A stretch of 64,000 nucleotides of DNA from Anaerolineales bacterium UBA2317 (GCA_002345215.1 DDVH01000022.1:6425-70424); one strand, 5' to 3'; positions 50,355 to 58,948 are shown, counted from the first letter of the stretch. Made by a program: numbers and translations. The notes: generated by a model not told the origin, from the letters alone.

Positions 50355-53345
50355 CTACGGCAAACCTTCACACAACACTTCGTATTGTTCTTGCGGGAAG
50401 AAGGACGCCCATTCACTGGGAGTCAGGTTGCGTGTGATGCGCGAGCAAGCGGCTTGAGTTAAATCTTCTTTTGAAATTGGCAAAAGCAGGTTGACGTCAA
50501 AAAATTGAATCGTCTTGCGTGAAACGGTGGCGAGTAAATTGCCATCGGTTGAAAAATCTACACCTGAGACTGTATCACCATGTGGAATGCGAATCACTTC
50601 TTCGCCTGTATCTAAATCAAATAGATATACAAAACCATTTTCACCCGCTGAAGCCAACCAATTTTTATTGGTATTAAAATCAAGTGCATTGGCTCTGCCA
50701 GCTTGGCGGAATTGATATGTAGGATTTGTAATTTCGCTTTGGGTCATGTCCCAAATGTTGACGCTTCCATCGGAACTGGCACTGGCTAATAAACTGCTAT
50801 CATGATTAAAGGCTAGCAAATGAATTCTGCCGACATGAAATAACATGTTAACTTGTTGGTCGGTGGTTAAATCCCAGATTACAAATTTATCGCTTAAGCC
50901 AATCACCAAAGTGGAATCAATCGGATTGAATATGGCAGTAAAAACAGTTTCTTCAAATGAAATCGTTTTTATTTTTGCGCCTGTAGCCACATCCCAAATA
51001 TATACTTCGTTATTATCTTCATTGGTGGTGGCTAAGAATTGATTGGTTGGGTTAAACGACAGACTGGTTAAATCTGATGTATGTGGAAGGATAAAAGTTT
51101 CTTCTGTTTCAACTTTAAATATAACACCTTGTGAGCGATTCACTTCTGAATTTTCTGAAACGGCAATCCATTTAGAATCAGGGCTGATTTCTAACAATGA
51201 AGTTAAATCATCTGTTGAAAATACTTGCCGACCTGATTCACCTTGTGTGATGCTAGTAATTTGATTATAGGGTAACTGCCAAATAAATTTGTCGTCAGGG
51301 TTAATCAATACATAATTGCCAGCAGGGTCAAAACGCACGCGGTTAATAAATTCATCAAATTCAACATAACCAATGCGAGCATATAAGCTAGAAATATCCC
51401 AAATTGTTACATTGCCGTTTCTATCACCAATGATTACTTGTTTGCCATCTTGGCTAAATAACAACGCCGAGCCGATTCCATCTAACGAGGCTTCAAGCAC
51501 TAAAGCCCCTGTATGCGAATCCCAGATGCGAGCAGTTTGGTCATAACCAGTTGTGAGAATCCATCCGCCATCCGGGCTGATTTTTACCCTCTGCACAAAA
51601 CTGCTGTGATACATGCGCATCTTTTCTACGCCTGTAGCTGTTTCAAAGACCCGTACAATTTTATCGTCCGACACAGTTACAAACCAAGCATTATCCGGGC
51701 TAAAAGCAACATCTTCCACCCAGTCAGGATGTTCAAGCACATGTGTCTCTCTGCCGGTTTCTGCACGAGCAATGCGGGCTGTGCTATCTTCACTGACAGA
51801 TACCATTGTTTTCCCGTCTGAACTGATGGCTAAGTTAAACACTTCGGCTTCATGGCGTGGACCAGACTCTAATAAGCTAGTTTGCGCTTTCCAAATTCGC
51901 ACTCTGCCTTCTTTTGTACCTAAACTTAACCACTCACCATTGGGATGAAATCTAACAACAGTTACTGGACCGTTATCAAAATTAAAATCATATACCACTC
52001 TGCGTAACGTTGGGCTGATGACCGTGACGACTTCATCCTCACGCCCGGCGATTAACATGGTATTTTGCGGGTTAATGTCAATGTCTAAGATGGGTGACTC
52101 AAGATTCAACTCAGATAGAAGCGTGCCTGTGGCAAAATCCCAAAACTTGATAAAGCCATCTCTTCCAGCAGTGACTAACAAAGTTCCATCGTTATTGGTT
52201 AATGCATCGGTGACATCATCGGCATGATTCACACAATATTTTTGCTCACCGCTTAAAGTCCATACACAGGCTGTATCATCGGCACTGCTTGAAATAAAAT
52301 ATTGACCGTCACTCGAAAGTGTCAAATTCCAAATTCTATCGGTGTGTTGTAATTGAGCCACTGGAATCGGCATCTTGCTAATGTTATTGCGTAAGACATC
52401 TTCTGCTTCATTCGATTCAAAACGATTCAAAGATTCTAGTGCCAGCAAAGTGCTAGTATCTAATTGACCGGGCAACTCACTTAAAGCAAGCGCTTGCGCG
52501 GCACTACGTTGCGACTTGGCTAAGTTTTCATTATCTAAAGCGCGTTGTGCATTTTGCTCAGCAAGCTCTTGCTGTTCAAGGGCAATTCGTTCATTCGCGG
52601 CGGCGATCAAAGCATTTTCTTGTGCTAGTTCGGCATTTGCAATAGCACGTTGCCATTGAATCAATGAAGCAATGAATAACAAAATTGTTGCTGCCATTGC
52701 CAAACCAATTGTGCGCGTAAAATTCCTTTGCCGACGAATAGCATTTTCACGACTCGCACGTATATATTCTGCCTGCAACGGAGTCACATGACGGTCTTGA
52801 TTTGTTGTTGATTCAGTCATCCATTTTTCGGCTTCATCTAAATCTGAACCTTGTAACAAATAACTGGCATTGCGTTCTTTAATAGTCCATTCCGCCGCAC
52901 GTTGTGATAAACGTGTGTGATTGCTAACCCAATCAAAATCAGTAAATATCGCCTCAATTAACTTTGGCAAAACCTCTTTAAATTTTTCTTTTTTCGGGCG
53001 CATGAACACCCAATTTGACGAAGCTAACTTTTGATGAACTTTTTGCCTTTTCGCTGGTTCGTAATACACCACTGGAATAATTTTTTTATTTCCCTCTAGG
53101 GCAAGCTCTAACTCTTTCAAACAATATTCAGAACCTAACGAATCAGGACTCATCACAAACAAAAAAGCATCTGATGAAACAATGCTGTTTGTAATTTCAG
53201 CCATCCAATCTACAGTTAACGGAATGCCGTCCCAATCCACCCAAGCATCTAACCCGGCTTCATCTAAAGCGGCGTTTAACTTTCGCACAAAGGCTTTGTT
53301 TTTGCGCGAATAAGAAATAAAAACTTTAGATTTTTTCTCAGCCAT
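50355..53345 (-). CDS. TIR - TM - coiled coil - WD40 double propeller protein
   Basis: The 996 residues begin with a TIR domain (1-145): KVFISYSRKNK, AWVDWDGIPLTVDW, FVMSPDSL, and the putative NADase Glu E78 in YCLKELELAL. A linker with W-x-H/N motifs precedes a TM helix (about 215-235, TIGLAMAATILLFIASLI) and a Glu/Ala-rich coiled coil (235-290). The rest (about 330-960) holds roughly 14 WD40 repeats with GH/D-W dipeptides such as IWDSHTG, VYIWDVATG and VNIWDMTQS, enough for two seven-bladed propellers. No STAND ATPase is present between the TIR and WD40 parts. The propellers are probable target sensors. A 161-base gap (no promoter recognised) separates it from the C39-SH3 gene downstream. 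Confidence 0.85.
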   Translation of the reverse strand: MAEKKSKVFISYSRKNKAFVRKLNAALDEAGLDAWVDWDGIPLTVDWMAEITNSIVSSDAFLFVMSPDSLGSEYCLKELELALEGNKKIIPVVYYEPAKRQKVHQKLASSNWVFMRPKKEKFKEVLPKLIEAIFTDFDWVSNHTRLSQRAAEWTIKERNASYLLQGSDLDEAEKWMTESTTNQDRHVTPLQAEYIRASRENAIRRQRNFTRTIGLAMAATILLFIASLIQWQRAIANAELAQENALIAAANERIALEQQELAEQNAQRALDNENLAKSQRSAAQALALSELPGQLDTSTLLALESLNRFESNEAEDVLRNNISKMPIPVAQLQHTDRIWNLTLSSDGQYFISSSADDTACVWTLSGEQKYCVNHADDVTDALTNNDGTLLVTAGRDGFIKFWDFATGTLLSELNLESPILDIDINPQNTMLIAGREDEVVTVISPTLRRVVYDFNFDNGPVTVVRFHPNGEWLSLGTKEGRVRIWKAQTSLLESGPRHEAEVFNLAISSDGKTMVSVSEDSTARIARAETGRETHVLEHPDWVEDVAFSPDNAWFVTVSDDKIVRVFETATGVEKMRMYHSSFVQRVKISPDGGWILTTGYDQTARIWDSHTGALVLEASLDGIGSALLFSQDGKQVIIGDRNGNVTIWDISSLYARIGYVEFDEFINRVRFDPAGNYVLINPDDKFIWQLPYNQITSITQGESGRQVFSTDDLTSLLEISPDSKWIAVSENSEVNRSQGVIFKVETEETFILPHTSDLTSLSFNPTNQFLATTNEDNNEVYIWDVATGAKIKTISFEETVFTAIFNPIDSTLVIGLSDKFVIWDLTTDQQVNMLFHVGRIHLLAFNHDSSLLASASSDGSVNIWDMTQSEITNPTYQFRQAGRANALDFNTNKNWLASAGENGFVYLFDLDTGEEVIRIPHGDTVSGVDFSTDGNLLATVSRKTIQFFDVNLLLPISKEDLTQAACSRITRNLTPSEWASFFPQEQYEVLCEGLP

Positions 53346-53368
53346 TGATTTAATTTTACTCGATTAAG

Positions 53369-53393
53369 ACATCCCGCCTCAAACTACGGGACG
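53369..53393. repeat. small palindrome upstream of the TIR-WD40 gene
   Basis: TCCCG (53372-53376) and CGGGA (53387-53391) pair around a 10-base loop. It lies in the 74-base gap between the amidohydrolase end and the TIR-WD40 start. It is weak and could be the remnant of an interspersed repeat. Confidence 0.4.
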
Positions 53394-53419
53394 CTTGATT
53401 CTACACCTGCGACATTTTA

Positions 53420-54691
53420 CTAGCCGCAACATACCCATGCGCCCGCCATCAACTCTTCTGGGATTCCCGAATCGCTGGCAAACTGCCGCGCAACAAATTT
53501 CCCATTTTGCATCACATACTCAATATTTTTTCTATCAGCCAGTGATTTTAAATCTTCCAGCGGATTTTTCGCCACGATAATTAAGTCTGCTAATTTGCCC
53601 GCTTCTAACGTGCCGATTCTTGATTCCCAACCCAAAGCTTTTGCTGCGTTTTTCGTAGACGCGACAATACAATCCATGTTAGACATGCCTGCACTTGCCA
53701 TGTAATGAAGCTCCATCGCATTTTCGCCATGAAAATTATACGGAGTTGCCGCATCTGTTCCCATTGCAATTGGGACTCCCATTTCGTATGCTTTTCGTAA
53801 TGACAACAAAGCATCCTCTTGAGTCTCTTTGCTTTTTTCCATAATCCAATCTGGAATACCGGGTTTGTTGCCTTCAATAATATCCACGCCTGCTTTCAAC
53901 GTTGGCACAAGATAAATATTTTCTTTCGCCATTCTTTCCATTATCTTCGGGTCTTGATTTAGATATGTGCCATGTTCAATTGTTTTTGCGCCTGCTTCAA
54001 CAGCATTGCGGATTCCTTCAATTCCATGTGCATGGGCGGCGACAATTTTCCCGACCTTTCTTGCTTCTACTACAGCGGCACGAATCTCTTCCATTTCAAA
54101 TTGAGCGGCGCCGGGTTTTTCACCGGGCGCAAGTACGGCACCAGTGGCTAAAACTTTAATTAAGTCAGCCCCTGCTCTTAGTTGTTCACGTGCCGCCTTG
54201 CGGACTTCATCTACGCCATCGGCTTCGCGATACATACCGTCGTACCATTCACTGCCAGTAGATGTGATGGCTAATAACTTTCCTGCTAATGACATTCTCG
54301 GCGTAGCGAATAAACCTGCTTCCCATGCTTTTCGTAAAGAAAACTCAAGATGATGCCGTCCACCAACATCACGAATCGTCGTCACACCTGCGGATAATGT
54401 ATTTTGAGCATGTTTCAACATGATTAGTGAAGTCCAACCCCATGGACCAGTCATGGTGCTATCAGGTAAACATTCCGCCGCAATGTGAACATGACAATCA
54501 ATCAGACCGGGCAAAATATATTTGCCAGTTAAATCCATTTCTTGATATATTTTTCCCTCTTCATCTTTCCAATCTTCAAACTTTCCCGCAAAAATTATTT
54601 TTTCATCTTCGATAACAACGATTCCATTTTCAATCGGCTTGTCCCCTGTTCCGTCAATGATGGTGGCATGGGTAAATTTTGTAATGGTCAT
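53420..54691 (-). CDS. metal-dependent amidohydrolase (imidazolonepropionase-like)
   Basis: ATG 54691 is chosen because GGAG lies 9 bases before it; the frame extends 4 codons further. The 423 residues have the TIM-barrel metal set of the amidohydrolase superfamily: HVH in DCHVHIAAE, the Lys in LIKVLATGAVLAPGE, the two His of VAAHAHGIEG and TIEHGTYLN, and Asp in AMGTDAATPYN. The family includes prolidases, imidazolonepropionase and N-acyl-amino-acid hydrolases. The arrangement is close to the Xaa-Pro dipeptidase-type amidohydrolases, but the substrate is not evident. No signal peptide. It stands alone between the TIR-WD40 and the metallophosphoesterase genes. Confidence 0.85.
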   Translation of the reverse strand: MTITKFTHATIIDGTGDKPIENGIVVIEDEKIIFAGKFEDWKDEEGKIYQEMDLTGKYILPGLIDCHVHIAAECLPDSTMTGPWGWTSLIMLKHAQNTLSAGVTTIRDVGGRHHLEFSLRKAWEAGLFATPRMSLAGKLLAITSTGSEWYDGMYREADGVDEVRKAAREQLRAGADLIKVLATGAVLAPGEKPGAAQFEMEEIRAAVVEARKVGKIVAAHAHGIEGIRNAVEAGAKTIEHGTYLNQDPKIMERMAKENIYLVPTLKAGVDIIEGNKPGIPDWIMEKSKETQEDALLSLRKAYEMGVPIAMGTDAATPYNFHGENAMELHYMASAGMSNMDCIVASTKNAAKALGWESRIGTLEAGKLADLIIVAKNPLEDLKSLADRKNIEYVMQNGKFVARQFASDSGIPEELMAGAWVCCG

Positions 54692-54737
54692 AATCTGCTC
54701 CAATTATTTTTAGTATAGCATGACGAATAAAAACAAA

Positions 54738-54764
54738 AAACGTGGACTTTTCAAATCCACGTTT
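54738..54764. terminator. hairpin between metallophosphoesterase and amidohydrolase
   Basis: AAACGTGGA pairs with TCCACGTTT around a 9-base loop. It directly abuts a heptamer tract (54762-54810). Confidence 0.6.
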
Positions 54765-54810
54765 ACTGTCTTCTGCCTACTGCTTTCTGCTTTCTGCTTA
54801 CTGTTTACTC
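54762..54810. repeat. period-7 tract, CTTNCTG units
   Basis: Seven consecutive heptamers with consensus CTTNCTG occupy the end of the metallophosphoesterase gene and the gap after it. The gene's TAA stop (54805-54807, minus) lies in the last unit. Confidence 0.8.
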
Positions 54811-55542
54811 CGCCCCATATTGCCTTAACCACCACGCTTTACCGGGTAAATCACCTTCTTTGATTATCTTCACCAGTTTGGGAATGTCAAAATAAACACG
54901 GCGTAAATCTACACTAAACGTATTATCTAATTGCTCTAAAATTGCATACTCAGCCCATGGCAACAAACTAGGTGGTCTGCCTGGCGCAAAAGCAAATACA
55001 AACGCATTGCCAACACTGCCAGAGTTCAATATCAATTTATTGCCATAACGTCGGTGCATTTGAATGTGCGAATGCCCGCCGATTAATACAGTCGCTTTTT
55101 GACCTTCAAAATATGTATCCAACAAAGATGAATCCGTAGTCGCTTGAATCAGGTGGGTGGTAGCAAGAGGCGAACCATGAAACGCGAGTAACTCTATCCC
55201 ATTTGGAAATGTCAACGCGTGCGTATCCTGAAATGATTTTATAAAATCATAATCCGCATTGGTTAAGCGTTCACGTCCCCAATGTAAATCTGGAACTAAA
55301 TGTTCAGTAATTTCATAATACGCGGCTTTTTCTGGTTCAAGAATTGCCCCATCGTGATTGCCTTTAATATTTATACTTTTTATTTCATGCAATGTTTCTA
55401 ACACTTCAAGTGGTTGCGGACCCAAACTGACGGTATCGCCCAAGCAAAAAATTTGGTCAACTTTTTGCTTCTTAATATCCGCAAGCACAGCCTCAAGGGC
55501 TGTGAAATTTCCGTGAATGTCTGAAATAAAAGCGATTCGCAT
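54805..55542 (-). CDS. calcineurin-like metallophosphoesterase (YfcE/MJ0936-type)
   Basis: The ATG at 55542 is preferred because MRIAFISDIHGN is the standard family start; the frame extends 21 codons upstream without recognisable sequence. The 245 residues contain the dimetal site: DIHGN, CLGDTVSLGPQP, KGNHDGAI and GHSHIQMHRRYG. Relatives hydrolyse phosphodiesters or diadenosine polyphosphates, and some are cyclic-nucleotide phosphodiesterases; the substrate is unknown here. GGGAAC just before the ATG may act as the ribosome site. The stop codon is embedded in a heptamer tract. It is 98 bases downstream of the P450 operon. Confidence 0.88.
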   Translation of the reverse strand: MRIAFISDIHGNFTALEAVLADIKKQKVDQIFCLGDTVSLGPQPLEVLETLHEIKSINIKGNHDGAILEPEKAAYYEITEHLVPDLHWGRERLTNADYDFIKSFQDTHALTFPNGIELLAFHGSPLATTHLIQATTDSSLLDTYFEGQKATVLIGGHSHIQMHRRYGNKLILNSGSVGNAFVFAFAPGRPPSLLPWAEYAILEQLDNTFSVDLRRVYFDIPKLVKIIKEGDLPGKAWWLRQYGAE

Positions 55543-55640
55543 TGTTCCCTTTTCCCCGCAATTGTACCTGACACGGCGGAAAATAAATATTGATTTGAAT
55601 AGCACGTTCGGGTGATGAAAACCCGCTTCTTAATCAAGGG

Positions 55641-56093
55641 TCAACTTGCTTCTTGACCTTCGACTTTAATTTCATCTTCAATAATTTCCACGTCAACTGA
55701 ATCGCCATATTGGATATTAGGAATTTCAAGCGCAATTACTTCAATCAATGATGGATTCTGAAAATGATTTTTCTTCGTCTCTGGGTGTGGATAATACACC
55801 CAACCTGCATATTCTTTACTTTTGAAAATGACTTTGCAACGTGAGAAAGAAAATGTCTCTGGTGGATGTAAATCTGTCCATTCCACTTTATCAAAGGTGA
55901 ATTCGGGTTGCCTCATCTTAAAAGTTAGTGGAGCAATCGAGATATTTAGTGTCCCATTGAAATATGGATATAAATCCAAACCGAGTTCTTTGAAATAAGG
56001 TTTTTGTTTTTCTAAGGTACTGTATGGATAATCTTTCGATGGGCGAGAAGCCACTTGATGTCCGCGAACCAAAATTCCAGAAATGCGATTCAT
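55641..56093 (-). CDS. cradle-barrel protein resembling CTP-dependent (archaeal-type) riboflavin kinase
   Basis: The 150 residues fit a small beta barrel. Similarity to the archaeal riboflavin kinase family is suggested by ISGILVRGHQVA at the start, PYFNGTLNISIAP in the middle (the family has P-GTLN), and EVIALEIPNIQYGDSVDVEI near the end (IEIIAP-L-GD-V-VE in the family). The similarity is remembered by pattern and is modest. If right, it would make FMN, which the neighbouring redox proteins might use. Otherwise it is an uncharacterised protein. It starts immediately after the stop of the DUF6295-like gene, so the two are coupled. Confidence 0.45.
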   Translation of the reverse strand: MNRISGILVRGHQVASRPSKDYPYSTLEKQKPYFKELGLDLYPYFNGTLNISIAPLTFKMRQPEFTFDKVEWTDLHPPETFSFSRCKVIFKSKEYAGWVYYPHPETKKNHFQNPSLIEVIALEIPNIQYGDSVDVEIIEDEIKVEGQEAS

Positions 56094-56360
56094 TTAAACA
56101 GATTGCTTCTCTACATGCCCTTCCGCTTCGGCTTGATTCAAAACCTCAAGAATTGTTTGCACCAAATCCCGCGCCGCGGATTCGCTCAATTCCACAGCCA
56201 CACGTTGAGATTCATTCACAAAATCAATATTCAGTGTATGTTCATACGGCGCATGGAACGGATGGTCAAAAGAGACATTGGCTTGCTCTAATTTAATCCA
56301 TTCGTTGTTATGTTTTCCACTGCCATCTATTTTGACTGATTGTGTAATCATTGTGCACAT
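56094..56360 (-). CDS. DUF6295-like small protein
   Basis: The 88 residues match the pattern of DUF6295: an N-terminal MCTMITQSVKIDGSGK, then FDHPFHAPYEHTLNIDFVNE and a helical ESAARDLVQTILEVL end. Conserved His/Asp/Pro residues in FDHPFHAPYEH suggest a ligand or metal site. Function is not known. It lies 9 bases downstream of the dienelactone hydrolase gene and directly upstream of the riboflavin-kinase-like gene in the P450 operon. Confidence 0.7.
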   Translation of the reverse strand: MCTMITQSVKIDGSGKHNNEWIKLEQANVSFDHPFHAPYEHTLNIDFVNESQRVAVELSESAARDLVQTILEVLNQAEAEGHVEKQSV

Positions 56361-56369
56361 ATCAACCTC

Positions 56370-57119
56370 TTAACCTAAATGTTTTTCTAAAAACGTAAAG
56401 ATTTTCTTCCAACCATCCACAGTTTGGTCTGGACGATAAGCCGGGCGATGATAATAAAAGAATCCATGACCCGCATTCGGGTACATGTGAAATTCATAAT
56501 TCTTGCCATGCTTCTTTAATTCTTCTTCATGAATCTTGACTTGTTCAGGAGTCGGGCTTGAATCTTCTTCACCGAACAAACCTAAAATCGGGCAAGATAA
56601 ATCTTTTGTATATTCATGCGGAGAGACTGGCATTTTTGGATTTGTTTTTTCCATCACTACATTTCCACCCCAACAATCAATAATCGCATCAAAACCTTTT
56701 GCACGACAAGCCGCTAAATACGCATGTCGTCCACCAGAACAAGTACCAAAGATTCCAACTTTGCCATTGGAGTTATCTAATCCGCGAACATATTTCATCG
56801 CGCCTTCTAAATCACCAACAGCTTGGTCATCGGAAATTCCACCATCAGCGCGAACTTTCGCGGCAACATCTTCCGGCGTTCCATGCCCTGAACGAAAATA
56901 TAAATTCGGTGTAATCGTAATGAAGCCATGATTCGAAAATTTGAATGTCGCTTCCATATACCATTCATCCCAGCCCGGCATGTGATGTGCTAACACCATC
57001 GCAGGAAATTTTCCTTTCCCTAATGGTCGCGCAAGATATGCATTGATTTCATCTCCATTCGCGCCTTTCATCGTTATGGTTTCTGCATGAACGCCTGTGT
57101 ACATATCGGTTGTATACAT
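56370..57119 (-). CDS. dienelactone hydrolase family protein
   Basis: The 249 residues show the DLH fold and a cysteine nucleophile in FGTCSGGRHAYLAA, the acid in FGEEDSSPTPEQV, and the histidine in NAGHGFFYYHRPAYRP. The N-terminal NAYLARPLGKGKFPAMVLAHH is also typical. DLH enzymes hydrolyse dienelactones in aromatic degradation, and many homologues act on other lactones or esters. It lies 30 bases downstream of the cytochrome P450 gene, so it may act on the oxidised product. Confidence 0.88.
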   Translation of the reverse strand: MYTTDMYTGVHAETITMKGANGDEINAYLARPLGKGKFPAMVLAHHMPGWDEWYMEATFKFSNHGFITITPNLYFRSGHGTPEDVAAKVRADGGISDDQAVGDLEGAMKYVRGLDNSNGKVGIFGTCSGGRHAYLAACRAKGFDAIIDCWGGNVVMEKTNPKMPVSPHEYTKDLSCPILGLFGEEDSSPTPEQVKIHEEELKKHGKNYEFHMYPNAGHGFFYYHRPAYRPDQTVDGWKKIFTFLEKHLG

Positions 57120-57149
57120 ATAGTCTCCTTATGTAATGACATAACGTAA

Positions 57150-58379
57150 TTAAAACTTAATCGGCAAATCAGTTAAACCACGAATCACAAAACCTTTTGA
57201 AAATACTGCGTCACCATTTGATTCTAAATTTGGTAAACGCTTAAACAAAACACTAAATAAAACTTGTAGTTCCAATCTTGCTAATGGAGCACCTAAACAA
57301 TAATGTGTGCCGAGACCAAATGTCAAGAGTGGATTATCTTGACGCGACAGAATCAACTCGCTGGGGCGGTCGAAGCGTTTTTCATCATGATTGCCAGAGA
57401 TATAAAATAATCCAACTTCTTCACCGCGTTTGAGTTGCGTGCCGTTGATTTCCATATCTTCCAAAACATAACGCTCAAACATCGGGAGCGGTGTTTCATA
57501 ACGAAGCATTTCGTCAACCGCCGTTTTGATTAACGCTTGATTATTTTGATGCACCGCCTCTTTCATGATTTCAAATTGACTCTGATTCTGAAACAGTGAC
57601 ATTAACCCCAGCGCCGAACCATTGACCGTTGCCTCATGCCCAGCATTCAAAAGAAAAATTGCAGTGGCACGCATTTCGTTTTCAGTTAATTTTTCGCCAG
57701 CACTTTCTACTTGAACTAAATCGGTAATCAAATCATCTTGTGGATTTTTTCTTCTTTCATTAGCAAGTTCGCCGATTAAATTCATAAAATCAACAGAAGC
57801 TTTGTTGGCTTCATTGATTTGTTCATCGGTATAACCAAGCTCATACATTTTGACAATCGCCCCAGACCATGGACGTAACATCTCACGATGTTCTTCGGGA
57901 ATGCCAAGCAAATCAGCAATCATAATGACAGGCAAAGGTTCAGCAATATCACTGACAAAATTACATTTGCCATTTTTTTCAACTGCATCAATTAATTTAT
58001 GCGTTGTTGATTCTAACTTTGCGCGTAAACTTTCAACTTTTTTCGGCGTGAAAACTTTTGTAACCAATGAACGAATACGTGAATGTGATTCGCCTTCCAT
58101 ATCCATAAACACATTGTCTTGATAACTGCGCCAACCCGCCAGTTTTGGGTCTGGTGGGGGCCAGCCAATTTCTTCACGTGAATACCGATGAAGCATGGTT
58201 CGTCCAAGCCTTTTATCTTTTAATAATGAAGAAATATCTGCATGAAGCGTGAAGAAAACTTTATCCCAGACTTCATCCCGAAAGACGGGCATTTCTTTTC
58301 GCAATGTTTTTAATTGCTCATAAGGTTTTGCAATAAAATCAGGGTCGTTGATGTTGAGGTGGTGGGTTGGAAGAGTCAT
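57150..58379 (-). CDS. bacterial cytochrome P450 (CYP107-like)
   Basis: The enzyme has 409 residues, a normal soluble bacterial P450 size. It has the I-helix LLNAGHEATVNG (the Ala-Gly-x-Glu-Ala-Thr version), the K-helix EMLR (ExxR), the meander motif with FDRPSE, and the heme loop FGLGTHYCLGAPLARLE with the axial Cys C361. P450s insert oxygen into organic substrates using electrons from ferredoxin and a reductase; neither partner is encoded next to it. The gene is 9 bases downstream of the SRPBCC gene and 30 bases upstream of the dienelactone hydrolase, suggesting a dedicated oxidation pathway. Confidence 0.94.
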   Translation of the reverse strand: MTLPTHHLNINDPDFIAKPYEQLKTLRKEMPVFRDEVWDKVFFTLHADISSLLKDKRLGRTMLHRYSREEIGWPPPDPKLAGWRSYQDNVFMDMEGESHSRIRSLVTKVFTPKKVESLRAKLESTTHKLIDAVEKNGKCNFVSDIAEPLPVIMIADLLGIPEEHREMLRPWSGAIVKMYELGYTDEQINEANKASVDFMNLIGELANERRKNPQDDLITDLVQVESAGEKLTENEMRATAIFLLNAGHEATVNGSALGLMSLFQNQSQFEIMKEAVHQNNQALIKTAVDEMLRYETPLPMFERYVLEDMEINGTQLKRGEEVGLFYISGNHDEKRFDRPSELILSRQDNPLLTFGLGTHYCLGAPLARLELQVLFSVLFKRLPNLESNGDAVFSKGFVIRGLTDLPIKF

Positions 58380-58388
58380 AAAGATATT

Positions 58389-58844
58389 TTACCTCTGTGA
58401 TTCTAATTTCGCTTTGAGATTTGCGAATGCCTTCTTCATGGAAGGGTTGCCAATCAGCGGATACACAAAAAATGTAAATCCAAACGCTATGAATGGATTT
58501 ACATTTAACTTCATGGTTCTTGTCACCAACACGCCATTTTCTTTTTGAACAAATGTGAAAGTATGGAAAACGTCACCAAAATCAGGGTCATTGGCGACGA
58601 AGCCAAATGTATGCGGTGATTCATATTCCGTAACTCGTAAAGTGTTCGGTCTATCTTTTTGAATCGCCACTTCACCTTTGGACAAATATTTTTTTCCCAC
58701 TTGAATCGGTTCTGACGAAACGGCTTCAATTTTTAATTCTCCACCACTCCATTCGGGATGTTTGGTTAAGTCAGAGACGTAATCAAAGGCTTTTTGGAGA
58801 TTTGTATTGACAAGGATTTGGGTTGAACGAGTTAAGTTAGTCAT
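58389..58844 (-). CDS. SRPBCC (START-like) family protein
   Basis: ATG 58844 (MTNLTRSTQILV) is chosen; the 23 codons upstream in the frame run through the interspersed repeat at 58857-58948 and are not real. The 151 residues match the polyketide cyclase/SRPBCC group: INTN-like LVNTNLQKAFDYVSDLTKHPEWSGG, KYLSKGEVA, TLRVTEYESPHTFGFVAND and GVLVTRTMKLNVNPF. This fold binds a hydrophobic ligand and can act as a cyclase or carrier. The last 25 residues include a hydrophobic stretch (FIAFGFTFFVYPLIG). It leads the P450 operon. Confidence 0.85.
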   Translation of the reverse strand: MTNLTRSTQILVNTNLQKAFDYVSDLTKHPEWSGGELKIEAVSSEPIQVGKKYLSKGEVAIQKDRPNTLRVTEYESPHTFGFVANDPDFGDVFHTFTFVQKENGVLVTRTMKLNVNPFIAFGFTFFVYPLIGNPSMKKAFANLKAKLESQR

Positions 58845-58856
58845 GGACTTTATTTT

Positions 58857-58948
58857 ACCCCTCCCACGCTTCGCAGCCCCCTGAAGGGGAGGAGCAAATC
58901 CATCACGCAACAAAAGCCCTCTCCTTTAGGAGAGGGTTGGGGAGGGGT
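58857..58948. repeat. nested palindromic element rich in CCCCTCC/GGAGGGG
   Basis: Outer arms ACCCCTCCC and GGAGGGGT face each other. Inside are CCCTCTCC/GGAGAGGG (58917-58936, loop TTTA) and another CCCC...GGGG hairpin near 58877-58890. Its G+C content is far above its surroundings. It lies upstream of the SRPBCC start and could affect expression of the P450 operon. Confidence 0.75.

Noticed and set aside
54762..54810. CRISPR-like repeat reading of the CTTNCTG tract
   Set aside because: Units are contiguous 7-mers without spacers, and there are no cas genes in the window.
58845..58913. A 23-codon N-terminal extension of the SRPBCC gene
   Set aside because: It is translated repeat DNA (58857-58948), and the family start is at ATG 58844.
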